Shown here: positions 8,553 to 16,987 of the stretch, in pieces
Numbering within the stretch: position 1 is the stretch's first letter
Layout of the letters: each line of letters starts with the position of its first letter
Assembly (NCBI RefSeq): GCF_001969855.1
Contig: NZ_MRBL01000016.1
Span: 1 to 64,000, forward strand
Length of the DNA: 64,000 nucleotides
Direction: 5' to 3'
Source: Bacillus haynesii
Lineage (GTDB): Bacteria > Bacillota > Bacilli > Bacillales > Bacillaceae
The notes under the pieces: model-generated
What the model was told of the DNA's origin: nothing
Seen by the model: only the letters and a program-made list of their open reading frames with translations
Databases searched by the model: none
Position numbers and translations under genes: made by a program

Positions 8553-9674
8553 TTAAAGCGGAACGGATAGCTCTAAATGACAGACAAACGCTTCTCTGTC
8601 AACGACAGCCTGTGAGGAAGCGGCTGTTTCCTGATTCGTATCCTTCTTCCATTTACGAAGCTGAGATGAGGAAAAGTTGACGACGCCGAGGCCGATTTCC
8701 TCTCCTTCCTGATCAAGGATTCGAACGACGGAACCGTTGCTGAAACGGCCGTTGATTTCGTAAATACTAGAAGGATACAGGCTTTTTTTATGGTCGATAA
8801 TAAACTCTTTGCTTTCGTTGTGGACGACGATGTCTCCTTCAGGTCCAGAGTTAAATGCTATCCATTGCTCTTTATGGTTGAGGGTGTGTGAATCCGCATT
8901 CGGTATAAAATAGGTTCCCCTGGCAGTTCCGCTGATTGCTTCATGCAAAAGGCCGGATGTGTCAGCGCGCCCTAAAAATCCTTTGATGCCTGAAGCCATT
9001 GTAATTTTAAAAGCGTCCAGTTTGGACTTCATGCCGCCGGTTCCGATTTCGCTTCCGGCATCCCCTGCTGAAGCTTCTATTTCCGGCGTGATTTCGTTTA
9101 CTTCCCGGACGAGTGCGGCGTCCGGCGCTTTTCGCGGATTCGCGTCATAAAGGCCGTCTATATCAGAGAGGATGGTCAGCAGGTCGGCGTCGATCAGACC
9201 CGCCACTTTAGCAGAAAGCGTGTCATTGTCTCCGAATTTGAGCCGGTTGACGGTAACTGTATCATTTTCATTGATGATCGGGATAATGCCGCGTTTTAGC
9301 AGCACGTTCATCGTATTCCTCACATTGTTGTACCGTTTTTCATCTGAAAAATCGCTTTTTGTGATTAAAATTTGTGAAGCGATATAGCCGTGGGATAAAA
9401 AAAGCTTGGAATACGCTTCGATTAATAAGCCTTGGCCGACAGAAGCGGATGCTTGTTTTTCAGGCAATGTATCCGGCCTGTTGATGAAGCCCAGCTTCCT
9501 GTAACCGGCCGCTACAGCGCCAGATGAAACAAGGAGGACTTCGTGTCCTTCATCTTTGAGGCGGACGATCTGCTCAACGAGCTTTTCGAGCTTTTTGCTG
9601 CTGATTTCGCCGTGAAGACTTGTTAAAGAACTGCTTCCCACTTTGACAACTACCCTCTGTTGATTAGAGGTCAT
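8553..9674 (-). CDS. proJ: Glutamate 5-kinase with PUA domain, osmostress type
   Basis: Phosphorylates glutamate with ATP to gamma-glutamyl phosphate. The 373 residues comprise an amino-acid-kinase domain (VVVKVGSSSLT at the N-terminus, LLVSSGAVAAGYRKLG near 50, INENDTVTVNRLKFGDNDTLSAKVAGLIDADLLTILSDIDGLY in the middle, EIGTGGMKSKLDAFKIT) and a C-terminal PUA domain from about 280. Of the B. subtilis paralogues ProB and ProJ, this one groups with ProJ by context: proH upstream and proA downstream. Start ATG at 9672-9674. Bacillus ProJ enzymes are thought to be insensitive to proline feedback, which suits osmoadaptation; this is family knowledge, not visible here. Confidence 0.92.
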   Translation of the reverse strand: MTSNQQRVVVKVGSSSLTSLHGEISSKKLEKLVEQIVRLKDEGHEVLLVSSGAVAAGYRKLGFINRPDTLPEKQASASVGQGLLIEAYSKLFLSHGYIASQILITKSDFSDEKRYNNVRNTMNVLLKRGIIPIINENDTVTVNRLKFGDNDTLSAKVAGLIDADLLTILSDIDGLYDANPRKAPDAALVREVNEITPEIEASAGDAGSEIGTGGMKSKLDAFKITMASGIKGFLGRADTSGLLHEAISGTARGTYFIPNADSHTLNHKEQWIAFNSGPEGDIVVHNESKEFIIDHKKSLYPSSIYEINGRFSNGSVVRILDQEGEEIGLGVVNFSSSQLRKWKKDTNQETAASSQAVVDREAFVCHLELSVPL

Positions 9675-9712
9675 TTTATCACTCCTGTAGTCTTTTTCTT
9701 CGTTACGGGTAT

Positions 9713-10564
9713 TTACTTTGCTGCGACTAATTGTTCAAGTTCCAGACTGATGGTTTTGGATCGTTTTGCGGCTTGTTTGACCGCCTGTTCGATCGCTTCG
9801 CCTCCGCCGCTTTCTTTCAATGCCTTTAAACCGGCGGCAGTCGTACCGTTAGGGGAAGTGATGTTGTCTTTGAGAGCAGCTGTATCTTCAGGGCTTTCCA
9901 ACAGCATTTTGGCGGCGCCTAACAATGTCTGCGCGCCGATTTCCCTCGTTAATTTTTGGCTTAATCCAGCCTCGGCTCCCGCTTTTTCGATGTGCTCCAT
10001 TAAATAATAAAAGTAAGCAGGCCCGCTGCCGGCAATACCGGTGAAAATGTCCATTTTGCTTTCTTCAATGGAATAGACTTCTCCCATACATTGAAGCAGT
10101 TGTTTCGCGGTTTTTGACAGATCGGCTGTTACATGGCTTCCTTCGGCCATGGCGGTTGCAGATGCGCCGATTGCACTTGAGGTGTTAGGCATGATTCTGA
10201 TGACCGGCTGCATGTCGTGCAGCGCGTTTTCAATAAATGAAATTGATATGCCAGCTAAAACTGACACGATAAGCTGATGGGGTTGAATATGCGGTTTCAT
10301 GGAAATAAGAGCACTCTCTGCATCTTTCGGCTTCATCGCCAAGATGAAGCAATCGATGTTCTGATAGTCAAGTTGTTCTTTTCTGACGCCTTGTATTCCA
10401 TATTTCTGCTGGAGTTCTTCTAAACGCCGGTGATTCGTGTGGTTTGTAACATAAATTTGCGAAGCAGGCAGTTTTTTGGATTGAACGATGCCTGAGATCA
10501 TTCCCTCTGCCATTGATCCTGCCCCTATAAAAGCTACGTTTTTTTGATAAAAGATCTTTAACAT
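9713..10564 (-). CDS. proH: Pyrroline-5-carboxylate reductase, osmostress type
   Basis: Catalyses the last step of proline synthesis (NADPH-dependent). The N-terminal Rossmann motif VAFIGAGSMAEGMISG, central FILAMKPKDAE and IMPNTSSAIGASATAMAEG, and the C-terminal signature (TGIAGSGPAYFYYLMEHIEKAGAEAGL split across about 165-190, then ITSPNGTTAAGLKAL) are diagnostic. The start is uncertain. A GTG at 10603 would overlap the -10 region and lacks a ribosome site, whereas ATG at 10562-10564 is directly downstream of AAAGGGAG with almost no spacing. I give the ATG form (283 residues). First gene of the operon, 38 nt before proJ. Confidence 0.9.
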   Translation of the reverse strand: MLKIFYQKNVAFIGAGSMAEGMISGIVQSKKLPASQIYVTNHTNHRRLEELQQKYGIQGVRKEQLDYQNIDCFILAMKPKDAESALISMKPHIQPHQLIVSVLAGISISFIENALHDMQPVIRIMPNTSSAIGASATAMAEGSHVTADLSKTAKQLLQCMGEVYSIEESKMDIFTGIAGSGPAYFYYLMEHIEKAGAEAGLSQKLTREIGAQTLLGAAKMLLESPEDTAALKDNITSPNGTTAAGLKALKESGGGEAIEQAVKQAAKRSKTISLELEQLVAAK

Positions 10565-10607
10565 CTCCCTTTGTTCGCATTTCTGTTCGTATTTTTCGAA
10601 CACGGTT

Positions 10608-10638
10608 AGTATATTAACACTTTAGATATTTATGTCAA
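10608..10638 (-). promoter_or_regulatory. Promoter of the proHJA operon
   Basis: On the minus strand a perfect TTGACA (10633-10638) is followed either by TATACT after 19 nt (10608-10613) or TAATAT after 16 nt (10611-10616). Neither has the optimal 17-nt spacing. Poor spacing with a good hexamer is typical of Bacillus promoters whose activity rises with osmotic strength; the osmotic control itself is inference. Confidence 0.6.
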
Positions 10639-10870
10639 GTTTGCATGTTTTGATTGGACGGGGCAAGGTATGTGAAAAATGGAGATTTTTGAAGAAAAAA
10701 GGAAAAGAAAAGGAGACTGAAGGCAGATTCTTCATCTTCATTTGCACCTTTTGTCGTTTGTCTTCCATCCATTTGAAGGTCGTTTGAATGATTTAACGGA
10801 ATTTTTTGGAGATCACCAACCTTTCGGACTAGTAAAATAGTATGATCCTCAAGCCGTTTGAATGCAACTG

Positions 10871-10907
10871 AAAAAGCGCGGGCTCGAAGCTTGTCGAACC
10901 CGTGCTT
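10871..10907 (-). terminator. Terminator of yetF
   Basis: A 14-bp stem with G-T pairs (10874-10887 with 10894-10907) is followed by T5 on the minus strand. It starts just after the yetF stop. Between it and the proH promoter (about 10640-10870) no gene is convincing. Confidence 0.75.
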
Positions 10908-10914
10908 GGCAACA

Positions 10915-11592
10915 TCAATATGTCGTAATGTAAAGCTGCCCTTCATCACCGCGCCATTCCGCATACAGCACATCTTGATACTGAGTGATACCCTGACTTG
11001 ATAATTGATTTTGCAGCCAAAGCTCATCAAAGCCGGCTTCATGCAGATTGTTCTTTTCGAGCTGGCCGTCGAGGATTACTGGCACCGGGAGCTGAACCGG
11101 TTTGTAAGGGATGTTTAAGTCTTCTTTTGTCGGCATCCCGTATTTGTGTTTTGGGAGGACGCTGATCGAACCGTCTGTTTCCAGGATGGCATATTGGATC
11201 TCGTTTAAGGAAAAACAGCCTTTCTCACGTGCCAATGTCTGCAGCTGGTTCAGATCCAATTTGTTCTTTTTAAGGGCGTTGTAATCAATTTTTCCTTTAT
11301 TGATGACGATGCTCGGCCTGCCTTCGAGAAAACCTCTGATGTTTTGCACTTTTTGTGATAAAACTTCTATTGAATAGATCAGAATGGCCCAAATGAGGAT
11401 GGCGAAAAGGACTTTCCAGATGGTGACATCCTCATCGAAAATCGCGTTTCCAACCATCTCCCCCAATATTAAAGCCGAAATAAAATCAAACGGCGTAATT
11501 TGGGCAAATTGGGTTTTTCCCAGAATTTTCGTCATCAGAAATAAAGCTGCAAACCCTATCGTCAGTTCGACTACCAAGTGTACATATTCCAT
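10915..11592 (-). CDS. yetF: DUF421 membrane protein, YetF type
   Basis: Inner-membrane protein of 225 residues. Three transmembrane helices lie in the first 90 residues and include the conserved LGKTQFAQITPFDFISALILGEMVGNAI. The soluble part follows with LEGRPSIVINKGKIDYNALKKNKL and QLQTLAREKGCFSLNEIQYAILETDGSISVLPK. This pattern and the remembered B. subtilis YetF sequence agree closely. Start chosen at ATG 11592 (MEYVHLV) with GGGAGG 8 nt upstream; the longer frame would add 13 residues. Relatives such as YdfR/YdfS are spore proteins, and YetF-family proteins form part of 2Duf-type germination proteins. The function here is not known. Confidence 0.85.
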   Translation of the reverse strand: MEYVHLVVELTIGFAALFLMTKILGKTQFAQITPFDFISALILGEMVGNAIFDEDVTIWKVLFAILIWAILIYSIEVLSQKVQNIRGFLEGRPSIVINKGKIDYNALKKNKLDLNQLQTLAREKGCFSLNEIQYAILETDGSISVLPKHKYGMPTKEDLNIPYKPVQLPVPVILDGQLEKNNLHEAGFDELWLQNQLSSQGITQYQDVLYAEWRGDEGQLYITTY

Positions 11593-11642
11593 CAAGGTTC
11601 CCTCCCGAATCTCTCTCTTCATTGTTAACAATCGGGATACAG

Positions 11643-11930
11643 TTTAAACCAGAGGAATACTTTTCCTGAGAAAAAGGACACCGGAACGACCGGGATCAGC
11701 CAAAAACGAGCGGCGTCAGCCGAGTTCTTCTTCGGTCAAACGGCTGTTAAGTGCCGTAACCGCTCTCGGCTTCTCGCGATCACACCCGGCAATGGAACAG
11801 ATACAGCTGCACGGGCGCCTTTTCTCAATGTGATCGGAATACACTGGTAGAAAGGTCTATGGCATTGACAGACTTGTATCCGCCTGATTCCGGGCAGTCC
11901 GGGAACACTGAGCTCCATATGGGGGGCCGG
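11643..11930 (-). other. GC-rich structured region after cysP with likely branched terminator
   Basis: This 290-nt stretch has no convincing ORF. Within it, 11708-11765 can fold as a three-way junction: outer stem GAGCGG/CCGCTC, one arm CCGA/TCGG, another arm ACGGC/GCCGT. On the minus strand the outer stem is followed by GTTTTT, so it could terminate cysP transcription. Upstream parts (11766-11930) contain codon-like fragments in different frames and may be the remains of a gene that once followed cysP; none could be named. Confidence 0.4.
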
Positions 11931-13070
11931 TTAACTAAAATCCCTCCATGCGGCAGGTTCTCTTTTACGTCCTCTTCCTCCAACGATTGATTTTACATGA
12001 TCCCTGCTTCTTCGGGGATCTGATTGTTTCTGCCTGGCATGTTTCATAAGGCTTACAGATCCAAGAGTGGCAAGAAAAACACATAAAACAACTGTCACTG
12101 AATATAAATCAAAATCAAGAAAGATTTTCACGAGACTATACGAAATGACAAGTGAAAAAACCGGTGAAACAACCCATACTTTCATTAATTTCAAAATGAC
12201 GCTTTTACGAAAGATTGCCCTTCCCTTTTCAGAAAGGCCAATCCCGATGATGCTGCAAGTCGTAATCTGGGTTTGCGGTACAGGAATGCCGAATAGCGAA
12301 GCGCCGATGACCAAGGAAGCACCAAGTCCGGAAACACATGACCCTTGCAAAAGCGAAAACTCGGTGATTTTTTTTCCGTTCGTCTCAATGACTCTGCTGC
12401 CAAGGCAAATGGCTCCGATAGCCACGAACAGCCCCCCAAGAAACGTTCCGCTGCTGACTGACAAGAGGCCTGCTCCAACGAGAGGTCCAACGGAATTGGC
12501 GACATTGTTCATTCCCGCCGAAAAGGCTTCTAAAAACCCGGTTAAAATCACTAGTGCGGTGAGCAGCCGCGCCCATTTTTGCTGTTTGAGCCACCGCAGC
12601 TTCGTCTCAGCTTTTTTCAGCAATTCTCCAATTAAAAAAGCGAGAAAAAAAGCGGCAATCGGAATGATCAGCCAATACAAAACGATCACCAACAGCTTAT
12701 CGGTAAATAACGCCTGAAACGCGACGCCGACCCCGACAATCGAGCCGACCGTCACCTCGCTGGTTGAAAGGGGAATTCCCGCGATGTTCGCGATAAACAG
12801 CGAGATCGCAGATGCCCCAAGGATAATCACAACAATATGCACATTGAGAATAGACGTGGGAATGATGCCTGAACCGATTGTTTTCACAACCTCTCCTCCG
12901 CCTATCATGGCGCCCAGAAATACGCCAATTCCGCTGATCCACAAGGCCGCCTGCCTTTTCCGGACGGCGCCTGCGCCATATGCTATTCCCATCGACGCTG
13001 CTGCTCCGCTCGCTCCTATGTTCATGGCAAAAAACAAAGCGATAATGAATGCCAAAATGGTAATCGTCAT
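11931..13070 (-). CDS. cysP: Sulfate permease of the PiT family, CysP type
   Basis: Multi-pass membrane protein of 379 residues. The duplicated PiT motif is visible as FFAMNIGASGAAASMGIAYGAGAV near the N-terminus and FSAGMNNVANSVGPLVGAGLL in the second half. GIPLSTSEVTVGSIVGVGVAF and GIPVPQTQITTCSIIGIGLSEKGR are the paired ligand loops. It matches remembered B. subtilis CysP (354 residues), a sulfate transporter, over its whole length. The last 25 residues or so (RRSRDHVKSIVGGRGRKREP) are basic and extra relative to CysP, perhaps the product of a downstream rearrangement. It lies 14 nt after cysH and is translated with it. Sulfate rather than phosphate is inferred from the cysH partner. Confidence 0.88.
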   Translation of the reverse strand: MTITILAFIIALFFAMNIGASGAAASMGIAYGAGAVRKRQAALWISGIGVFLGAMIGGGEVVKTIGSGIIPTSILNVHIVVIILGASAISLFIANIAGIPLSTSEVTVGSIVGVGVAFQALFTDKLLVIVLYWLIIPIAAFFLAFLIGELLKKAETKLRWLKQQKWARLLTALVILTGFLEAFSAGMNNVANSVGPLVGAGLLSVSSGTFLGGLFVAIGAICLGSRVIETNGKKITEFSLLQGSCVSGLGASLVIGASLFGIPVPQTQITTCSIIGIGLSEKGRAIFRKSVILKLMKVWVVSPVFSLVISYSLVKIFLDFDLYSVTVVLCVFLATLGSVSLMKHARQKQSDPRRSRDHVKSIVGGRGRKREPAAWRDFS

Positions 13071-13084
13071 TTTTTACCCAGCTC

Positions 13085-13795
13085 CTACCGGAATTGATGC
13101 AGCCCGCATTCTGTTTTTTCCTGGTGGGCCCACCTTCCCGCTCTTAAATTGCCGCCGTCTGCCACGGGAAGCGTACACACCTCACACCCGATGCTCGGAT
13201 AATCTTGATCATGAAGCTTGTGATACGTCAGCTGATTCAGCTTAATGTAAGTCCAGACATCTTCCCATGTCCAGTGAATAAGGGGGCAGATTTTAATCAG
13301 TTTAAAATTGTCGTCTTTGTTGAGATAGCGGACATGTTTCCGTGTTTCCGACTGCTCCCGCCTCAGCCCGGTAATCCAGGCCTCCATGCCTGACAGATGC
13401 TCCCTGAGCGGCTCGATTTTGCGAAGGCGGCAGCAATGGTCCGGCCGGTGCTTCCAAAGTTCGCTGCCATAGCGTTTTTCCTGCTCTTCAAGCGAGAGGC
13501 CGGGTTTTAAAAAGCGGATCGACAGGCCGGGATAGCGATCTTTCACTTCATTGATCAGCTCATACGTTTCCGGAAAATGCAGTCCAGTATCTAAAAACAC
13601 GATGTCCGCTTCTTTCACAACCTTTGAAATCAAGTCGATCAAAACGATTCCTTCCGCACCGAAACTGCAGGCATAAACGATTTTCTGATACGTGCTGTAT
13701 GCCCATTTCAAAACATCCATTTCGCCGCTGAAGGTATCCATCACCTCTTCAGAAGCTTTTTCATCCCATCTGTTATACGTTAAAACATCGTTCAT
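13085..13795 (-). CDS. cysH: Phosphoadenosine/adenosine phosphosulfate reductase (CysH/YitB)
   Basis: Reduces activated sulfate (APS or PAPS) to sulfite using thioredoxin. The 236 residues show YACSFGAEGIVLIDLI (PP-loop), DTGLHFPETY, the iron-sulfur cysteines in RPDHCCRLRK and GCEVCTLPV, and the catalytic C-terminal KTECGLH. The four Cys plus ECGLH place it with the Bacillus Fe-S APS/PAPS reductases. B. subtilis has two, CysH and YitB; the yitDEFG genes next door suggest the YitB locus, while the CysP partner resembles the cysH operon. The symbol is therefore provisional. ATG at 13793-13795 follows GGGGGA. No sulfate adenylyltransferase gene is adjacent. Confidence 0.92.
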   Translation of the reverse strand: MNDVLTYNRWDEKASEEVMDTFSGEMDVLKWAYSTYQKIVYACSFGAEGIVLIDLISKVVKEADIVFLDTGLHFPETYELINEVKDRYPGLSIRFLKPGLSLEEQEKRYGSELWKHRPDHCCRLRKIEPLREHLSGMEAWITGLRREQSETRKHVRYLNKDDNFKLIKICPLIHWTWEDVWTYIKLNQLTYHKLHDQDYPSIGCEVCTLPVADGGNLRAGRWAHQEKTECGLHQFR

Positions 13796-14160
13796 CGATT
13801 TTCCCCCAATACGTCCTAAAGGTTTGTTTTCTTACCCCCTGATACGAAACATGAACTGAAAGAACATATAGGCAGATTATTCACTTTTTAAACTAAATGT
13901 GATCTGGAAAATGTTATGATTTCAGCAATTTTGTGAATATCCGAATGATCAGCGCACTATACAACTGAAACAAACCGGATAAAATTGACGGGAAAAGAGC
14001 CGAATTTAATATGCTGATATATTTTCAGCTGCTAAGTAAGTGTTTCACAAATTTGTCACGGACCTTCTTTTTACGTCAGTTTTCATCGGAAAGAACAAGT
14101 GAGGAACCATATGAAAGGACGGCGAATATACTTACTTTGACTTCACAAAATGGATAGATA
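13796..14160. other. Intergenic region upstream of cysH
   Basis: This is the leader and promoter region for leftward cysH. The bases just before cysH carry the GGGGGA ribosome site. AT-rich stretches could hold a promoter, but no convincing hexamer pair was found. A short palindrome ACAAATTTGT lies near 14047-14056. No ORF is supported. Confidence 0.3.
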
Positions 14161-14341
14161 CCTAGGTGAGAAGCAAGTCAGGCGATGAGGGGCTAACATG
14201 CTGCCTAATGGGGAGGTGGGCGAAGATCACTCCTTGCCGAACGGCAACACATGAATGGGAAAAATGATAAACGTGGAAAGGTGAATTCTTATCGTGACAG
14301 CTGAATAATGGCCAACAGACATTTACCTGAAAGTATGAAAG
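14161..14341 (+). other. Structured-looking leader upstream of yitD (possible degenerate M-box)
   Basis: This segment directly precedes yitD and contains, in order, TAGGTGAG, ATGCTGCC, GAATGGG, AAACGTGGAAAGGTGA, CAGCTGAATAATGGCCA and TATGAAAG. The same blocks in the same order occur in the magnesium-sensing ykoK (M-box) leader, as I remember it. Other core M-box positions are not matched and no terminator follows, so it may be chance, a diverged leader, or a relic. A 68-codon minus-strand ORF here is not convincing. Confidence 0.25.
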
Positions 14342-14367
14342 ATACAGTAGATTGTGAGGGGTAATCA

Positions 14368-15132
14368 ATGATTTCTTCTGAACTGATACTGCCCGACAGG
14401 CAGCTTAAACCAAGAATGAAAGGGATCACCATCCTGATCGATAACGGGGTTCCCTTGAGCTTTTTTAAAGATACGATTCACGGAGCGGCAGATTATATAG
14501 ATTTTGTGAAATTTGGATGGGGAACGTCTTTAATTACGAAATATTTGGAGGAAAAAATCGATTGTCTGAAGCAGAATGACGTTCAATTCTTTTTTGGAGG
14601 AACGTTGTTTGAGAAGTTTTTAAGCCAGGATAAAATTGAAGATTACTACCGCTACTGCAAATTATATGGATGTCGTTATGTGGAAATATCAAACGGAACG
14701 ATCCGTCTCTCTAATAAAGATAAAGCAAGCTTTATTTCCGATTTTTCGAAAGAGTTTCACGTGTTCAGCGAAGTCGGCAGCAAAGACAGCACCCTCAGCA
14801 GTGAGCTGGAGTCAGCCGAATGGATCGATTACATCCTCGAAGATCTTGAAGCCGGAGCCGAGAAAGTGATCACGGAAACGAGGGAAAGCGGCACGAGCGG
14901 GCTGTGCAAAAGCGATGGAGAAATGCGGTCCCAGCTTATAGAGGAGATCCTTCATTCCGGTATCGCTTCAGGGGATTTAATTTTTGAAGCGCCGACGAAA
15001 CAGCTGCAGACGTGTTTCATTGAAAAAATCGGTCCTGACGCCAATTTGGCAAATATTCCGTTTCAGGATGCCATTCCGCTTGAAACGCTGAGACTGGGAC
15101 TTCGATCAGATACATTTTATTTATTTGATTAG
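14368..15132 (+). CDS. yitD: Phosphosulfolactate synthase, ComA/YitD family
   Basis: Adds sulfite to phosphoenolpyruvate to form phosphosulfolactate. The 254 residues form a TIM barrel of the ComA family: GITILIDNGVPL at the N-terminus, DYIDFVKFGWGTS near 40-52, FFFGGTLFEKF near 72-82, CRYVEISNGTIRL, and the C-terminal IFEAPTKQLQTCFIEKIGPDANLANI. In Bacillus the product leads to 3-sulfolactate, an abundant spore solute. ATG at 14368 follows GAGGGG by 6 nt. In B. subtilis yitC (phosphatase) is adjacent; it is missing here. The yitG-F-E operon converges from the right. Confidence 0.92.
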   Translation: MISSELILPDRQLKPRMKGITILIDNGVPLSFFKDTIHGAADYIDFVKFGWGTSLITKYLEEKIDCLKQNDVQFFFGGTLFEKFLSQDKIEDYYRYCKLYGCRYVEISNGTIRLSNKDKASFISDFSKEFHVFSEVGSKDSTLSSELESAEWIDYILEDLEAGAEKVITETRESGTSGLCKSDGEMRSQLIEEILHSGIASGDLIFEAPTKQLQTCFIEKIGPDANLANIPFQDAIPLETLRLGLRSDTFYLFD

Positions 15133-15158
15133 GTTCGCTTGAAAGCGGCCTATTTTTT
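15131..15158 (+). terminator. Terminator of yitD
   Basis: AGG-CGCTT pairs with AAGCG-CCT across a 2-nt loop and is followed by T6 (15153-15158). It overlaps the 3' end of yitE on the other strand. Confidence 0.75.
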
Positions 15159-15773
15159 GTTGCGGAAACCGGCGATTGGCATCAATAACGGACGGAAGCG
15201 AATCTGATAAATCGCATCGATGATCCTCGTAGAAATCCATTGGCAGATTAAGGCTTGGATAACGATTCCCCAGGCGATGACAGACGCCGTCAAAAGGAAA
15301 ATGAATGCGTTCATGATAAACAGCGCAGTTCCCGGTTTTCCGCCGCGGTAAATCGATATCATTAAAGCCAAGGCGCCAAAACCGCCGTTAGAAATATTGT
15401 ATTTATATAGCAGTCCAACCCCCGTTCCCAAAAGGACGGATCCATAAAATAAATCCAGCCAGATATTGTTCGTCGTCATGACGGGCATGCAGGTTTCGAA
15501 GATCTGCACCGAAACGGACGTCATGGTAATCGCCCCCATCGTCCCGAAGACTGTCACGGGTTCAAGCCATTTAACGGCCGTCAAAAGCAGCGAGAAGTTG
15601 ACAGCCCAGACGGTTAATCCGTGCGGAACCTGAAACCAAAAATTAAGTAAAACAGCGATGCCGGCTGCGCCCCCTGAAGGAATATGGTTCGGAAACAAAA
15701 ACAGCGCCATACCGAGACCCTGTAACACGCTGCCCAATACAATTGCATGTACGATTTTGAGTTTTCTTCCCAT
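15150..15773 (-). CDS. yitE: YitT/YczE-like membrane protein, YitE
   Basis: Integral membrane protein of 207 residues with five or six hydrophobic helices. The family's conserved [21 protein letters not shown] loop is visible near 22-42, and a second glycine motif [18 protein letters not shown] near 123-140. Members are YitT/DUF161-like proteins of unknown transport or structural role. Position at the end of yitG-yitF-yitE matches B. subtilis YitE. ATG at 15771-15773. A separation of 91 nt from yitF leaves room for its own signals, but none was clear. Confidence 0.8.
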   Translation of the reverse strand: MGRKLKIVHAIVLGSVLQGLGMALFLFPNHIPSGGAAGIAVLLNFWFQVPHGLTVWAVNFSLLLTAVKWLEPVTVFGTMGAITMTSVSVQIFETCMPVMTTNNIWLDLFYGSVLLGTGVGLLYKYNISNGGFGALALMISIYRGGKPGTALFIMNAFIFLLTASVIAWGIVIQALICQWISTRIIDAIYQIRFRPLLMPIAGFRNKK

Positions 15774-15864
15774 ACGGATATAATCCCCTTTAAAGAAACT
15801 TGTCCTCTTTCCTACTATATGTAAGGGGAAATGAAAAATATCACATTTTTTCGGGGTGCGCTAG

Positions 15865-16971
15865 TCAGATGTAAGACGAGCCGTCCCATACATACGCTTC
15901 TACGAGCTCTGTATCGATTTCGATTTTGTCGGGGACTTGGATGCAGCCGTCTTTTATGGTGACGGGCACGAGTTGTGTGAACGGATTCTCCATCGCATCC
16001 CATTCGAGCGGTTCGATATCTTCTCCGTCCATTTTGGTCCAAGGCGGTAAACAGGCTTGTCCGAAAACGGCGTATATTCTTGAAAGTCCGCCGTCATAGC
16101 TGTGTGGAGAGACCCTTTTTCCGAAATGCCTGGCGAGCTTCAGAGCGGTTTGAAAATCGTCTGTGCTGTCACAGTGCATAACATCGGGCTGAGCAATATC
16201 GACTGCGTTCTCCAGAAAAATCGGCAAAAACGGTTTTGCGCCTTTTACGTTTTCTCCTCCGGCAACCGGAACAGAAAGCGCTGAGCGCAGCATCCGGTAT
16301 TCAGCGAGGTCGTCAAACGGCATGGGCTCTTCAAACCAAAGCACATTGCACCAGCCGGAAAACCACGTTTCCCACTTTCGCGCGGCGGCCTGATCATAAC
16401 TCTGGTTTGCATCGAGGATCAGTCCGGTATTTTGCCCTGTCATCTCCTGGAACGCCTGAATATGTGCCAAGTCTTCGGAAAACACCTTGCCTCCCGCTTT
16501 CAGCTTGACGGTTTTAAATCCGTCCCGTACAGCCTTTTCGATGAGCCGGAGGGAATGACGGCTCCAATCCGGCCTGTCTGAATACGATTGGAATGATGCA
16601 TATACCGGGATCTGCTCCCTCAGTTTTCCTCCCCATAATTCGCATACCGAAAGGCCTGCTTTTTTCGCCGTGATGTCCGTTAAAGCCATGCTCACGGCAG
16701 ATGCGGCCCGCTGATGCCACTTTTTGATGACGGTGATAAGCTCCGTGCGATTGCCCGCTTCTTTTCCAATTAAATAAGGAATGATCCGTTTTTTAAAGCC
16801 CGCATCCAAAGCAGGCAGCCAATCCACACATTCTCCCCATCCCGTCAGTCCTGAAGCTGTCGTGATCCGAATCAGATAGCACGTTCTGTAGCTTTTCAAT
16901 CCGTTCGCATCGCCGTAAGGGGAGGAAAGCTTGTGGAACAGCGGAAATGTGTCAACCTTTTCTATGCGCAT
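15865..16971 (-). CDS. yitF: Enolase-superfamily enzyme (mandelate racemase/muconate lactonizing group), YitF
   Basis: Barrel enzyme of 368 residues. It shows the N-terminal capping domain with [19 protein letters not shown], the catalytic Lys region TVKLKAGG, metal ligands in [19 protein letters not shown] and AGGEN, and the base region SPHSYDGG. It matches remembered B. subtilis YitF (371 residues) throughout. Such enzymes abstract a proton alpha to a carboxylate of a sugar acid or dipeptide; the substrate of YitF is unknown. I start at ATG 16971 (MRIEKVDTF) because GGAGGAAAGG lies upstream; the longer frame reads into yitG. It sits 16 nt after yitG. Confidence 0.88.
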   Translation of the reverse strand: MRIEKVDTFPLFHKLSSPYGDANGLKSYRTCYLIRITTASGLTGWGECVDWLPALDAGFKKRIIPYLIGKEAGNRTELITVIKKWHQRAASAVSMALTDITAKKAGLSVCELWGGKLREQIPVYASFQSYSDRPDWSRHSLRLIEKAVRDGFKTVKLKAGGKVFSEDLAHIQAFQEMTGQNTGLILDANQSYDQAAARKWETWFSGWCNVLWFEEPMPFDDLAEYRMLRSALSVPVAGGENVKGAKPFLPIFLENAVDIAQPDVMHCDSTDDFQTALKLARHFGKRVSPHSYDGGLSRIYAVFGQACLPPWTKMDGEDIEPLEWDAMENPFTQLVPVTIKDGCIQVPDKIEIDTELVEAYVWDGSSYI

Positions 16972-16987
16972 GTTTTTTCCTTTCCTC

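Noticed and set aside
10635-11042. Minus-strand frame of 135 codons between proH and yetF
   Set aside because: It overlaps yetF in another frame and crosses the yetF terminator; its start lacks a ribosome site.
11736-11918. 60-codon minus-strand frame after cysP
   Set aside because: No ribosome site and no recognisable similarity; the region is better explained by RNA structure or gene decay.
14320-14350. GATACAGTA as a sigma-K -10 for yitD
   Set aside because: The resulting transcript would begin inside the yitD ribosome site.
14162-14368. 68-codon minus-strand frame upstream of yitD
   Set aside because: Low-quality composition, no ribosome site, and it covers the structured yitD leader.
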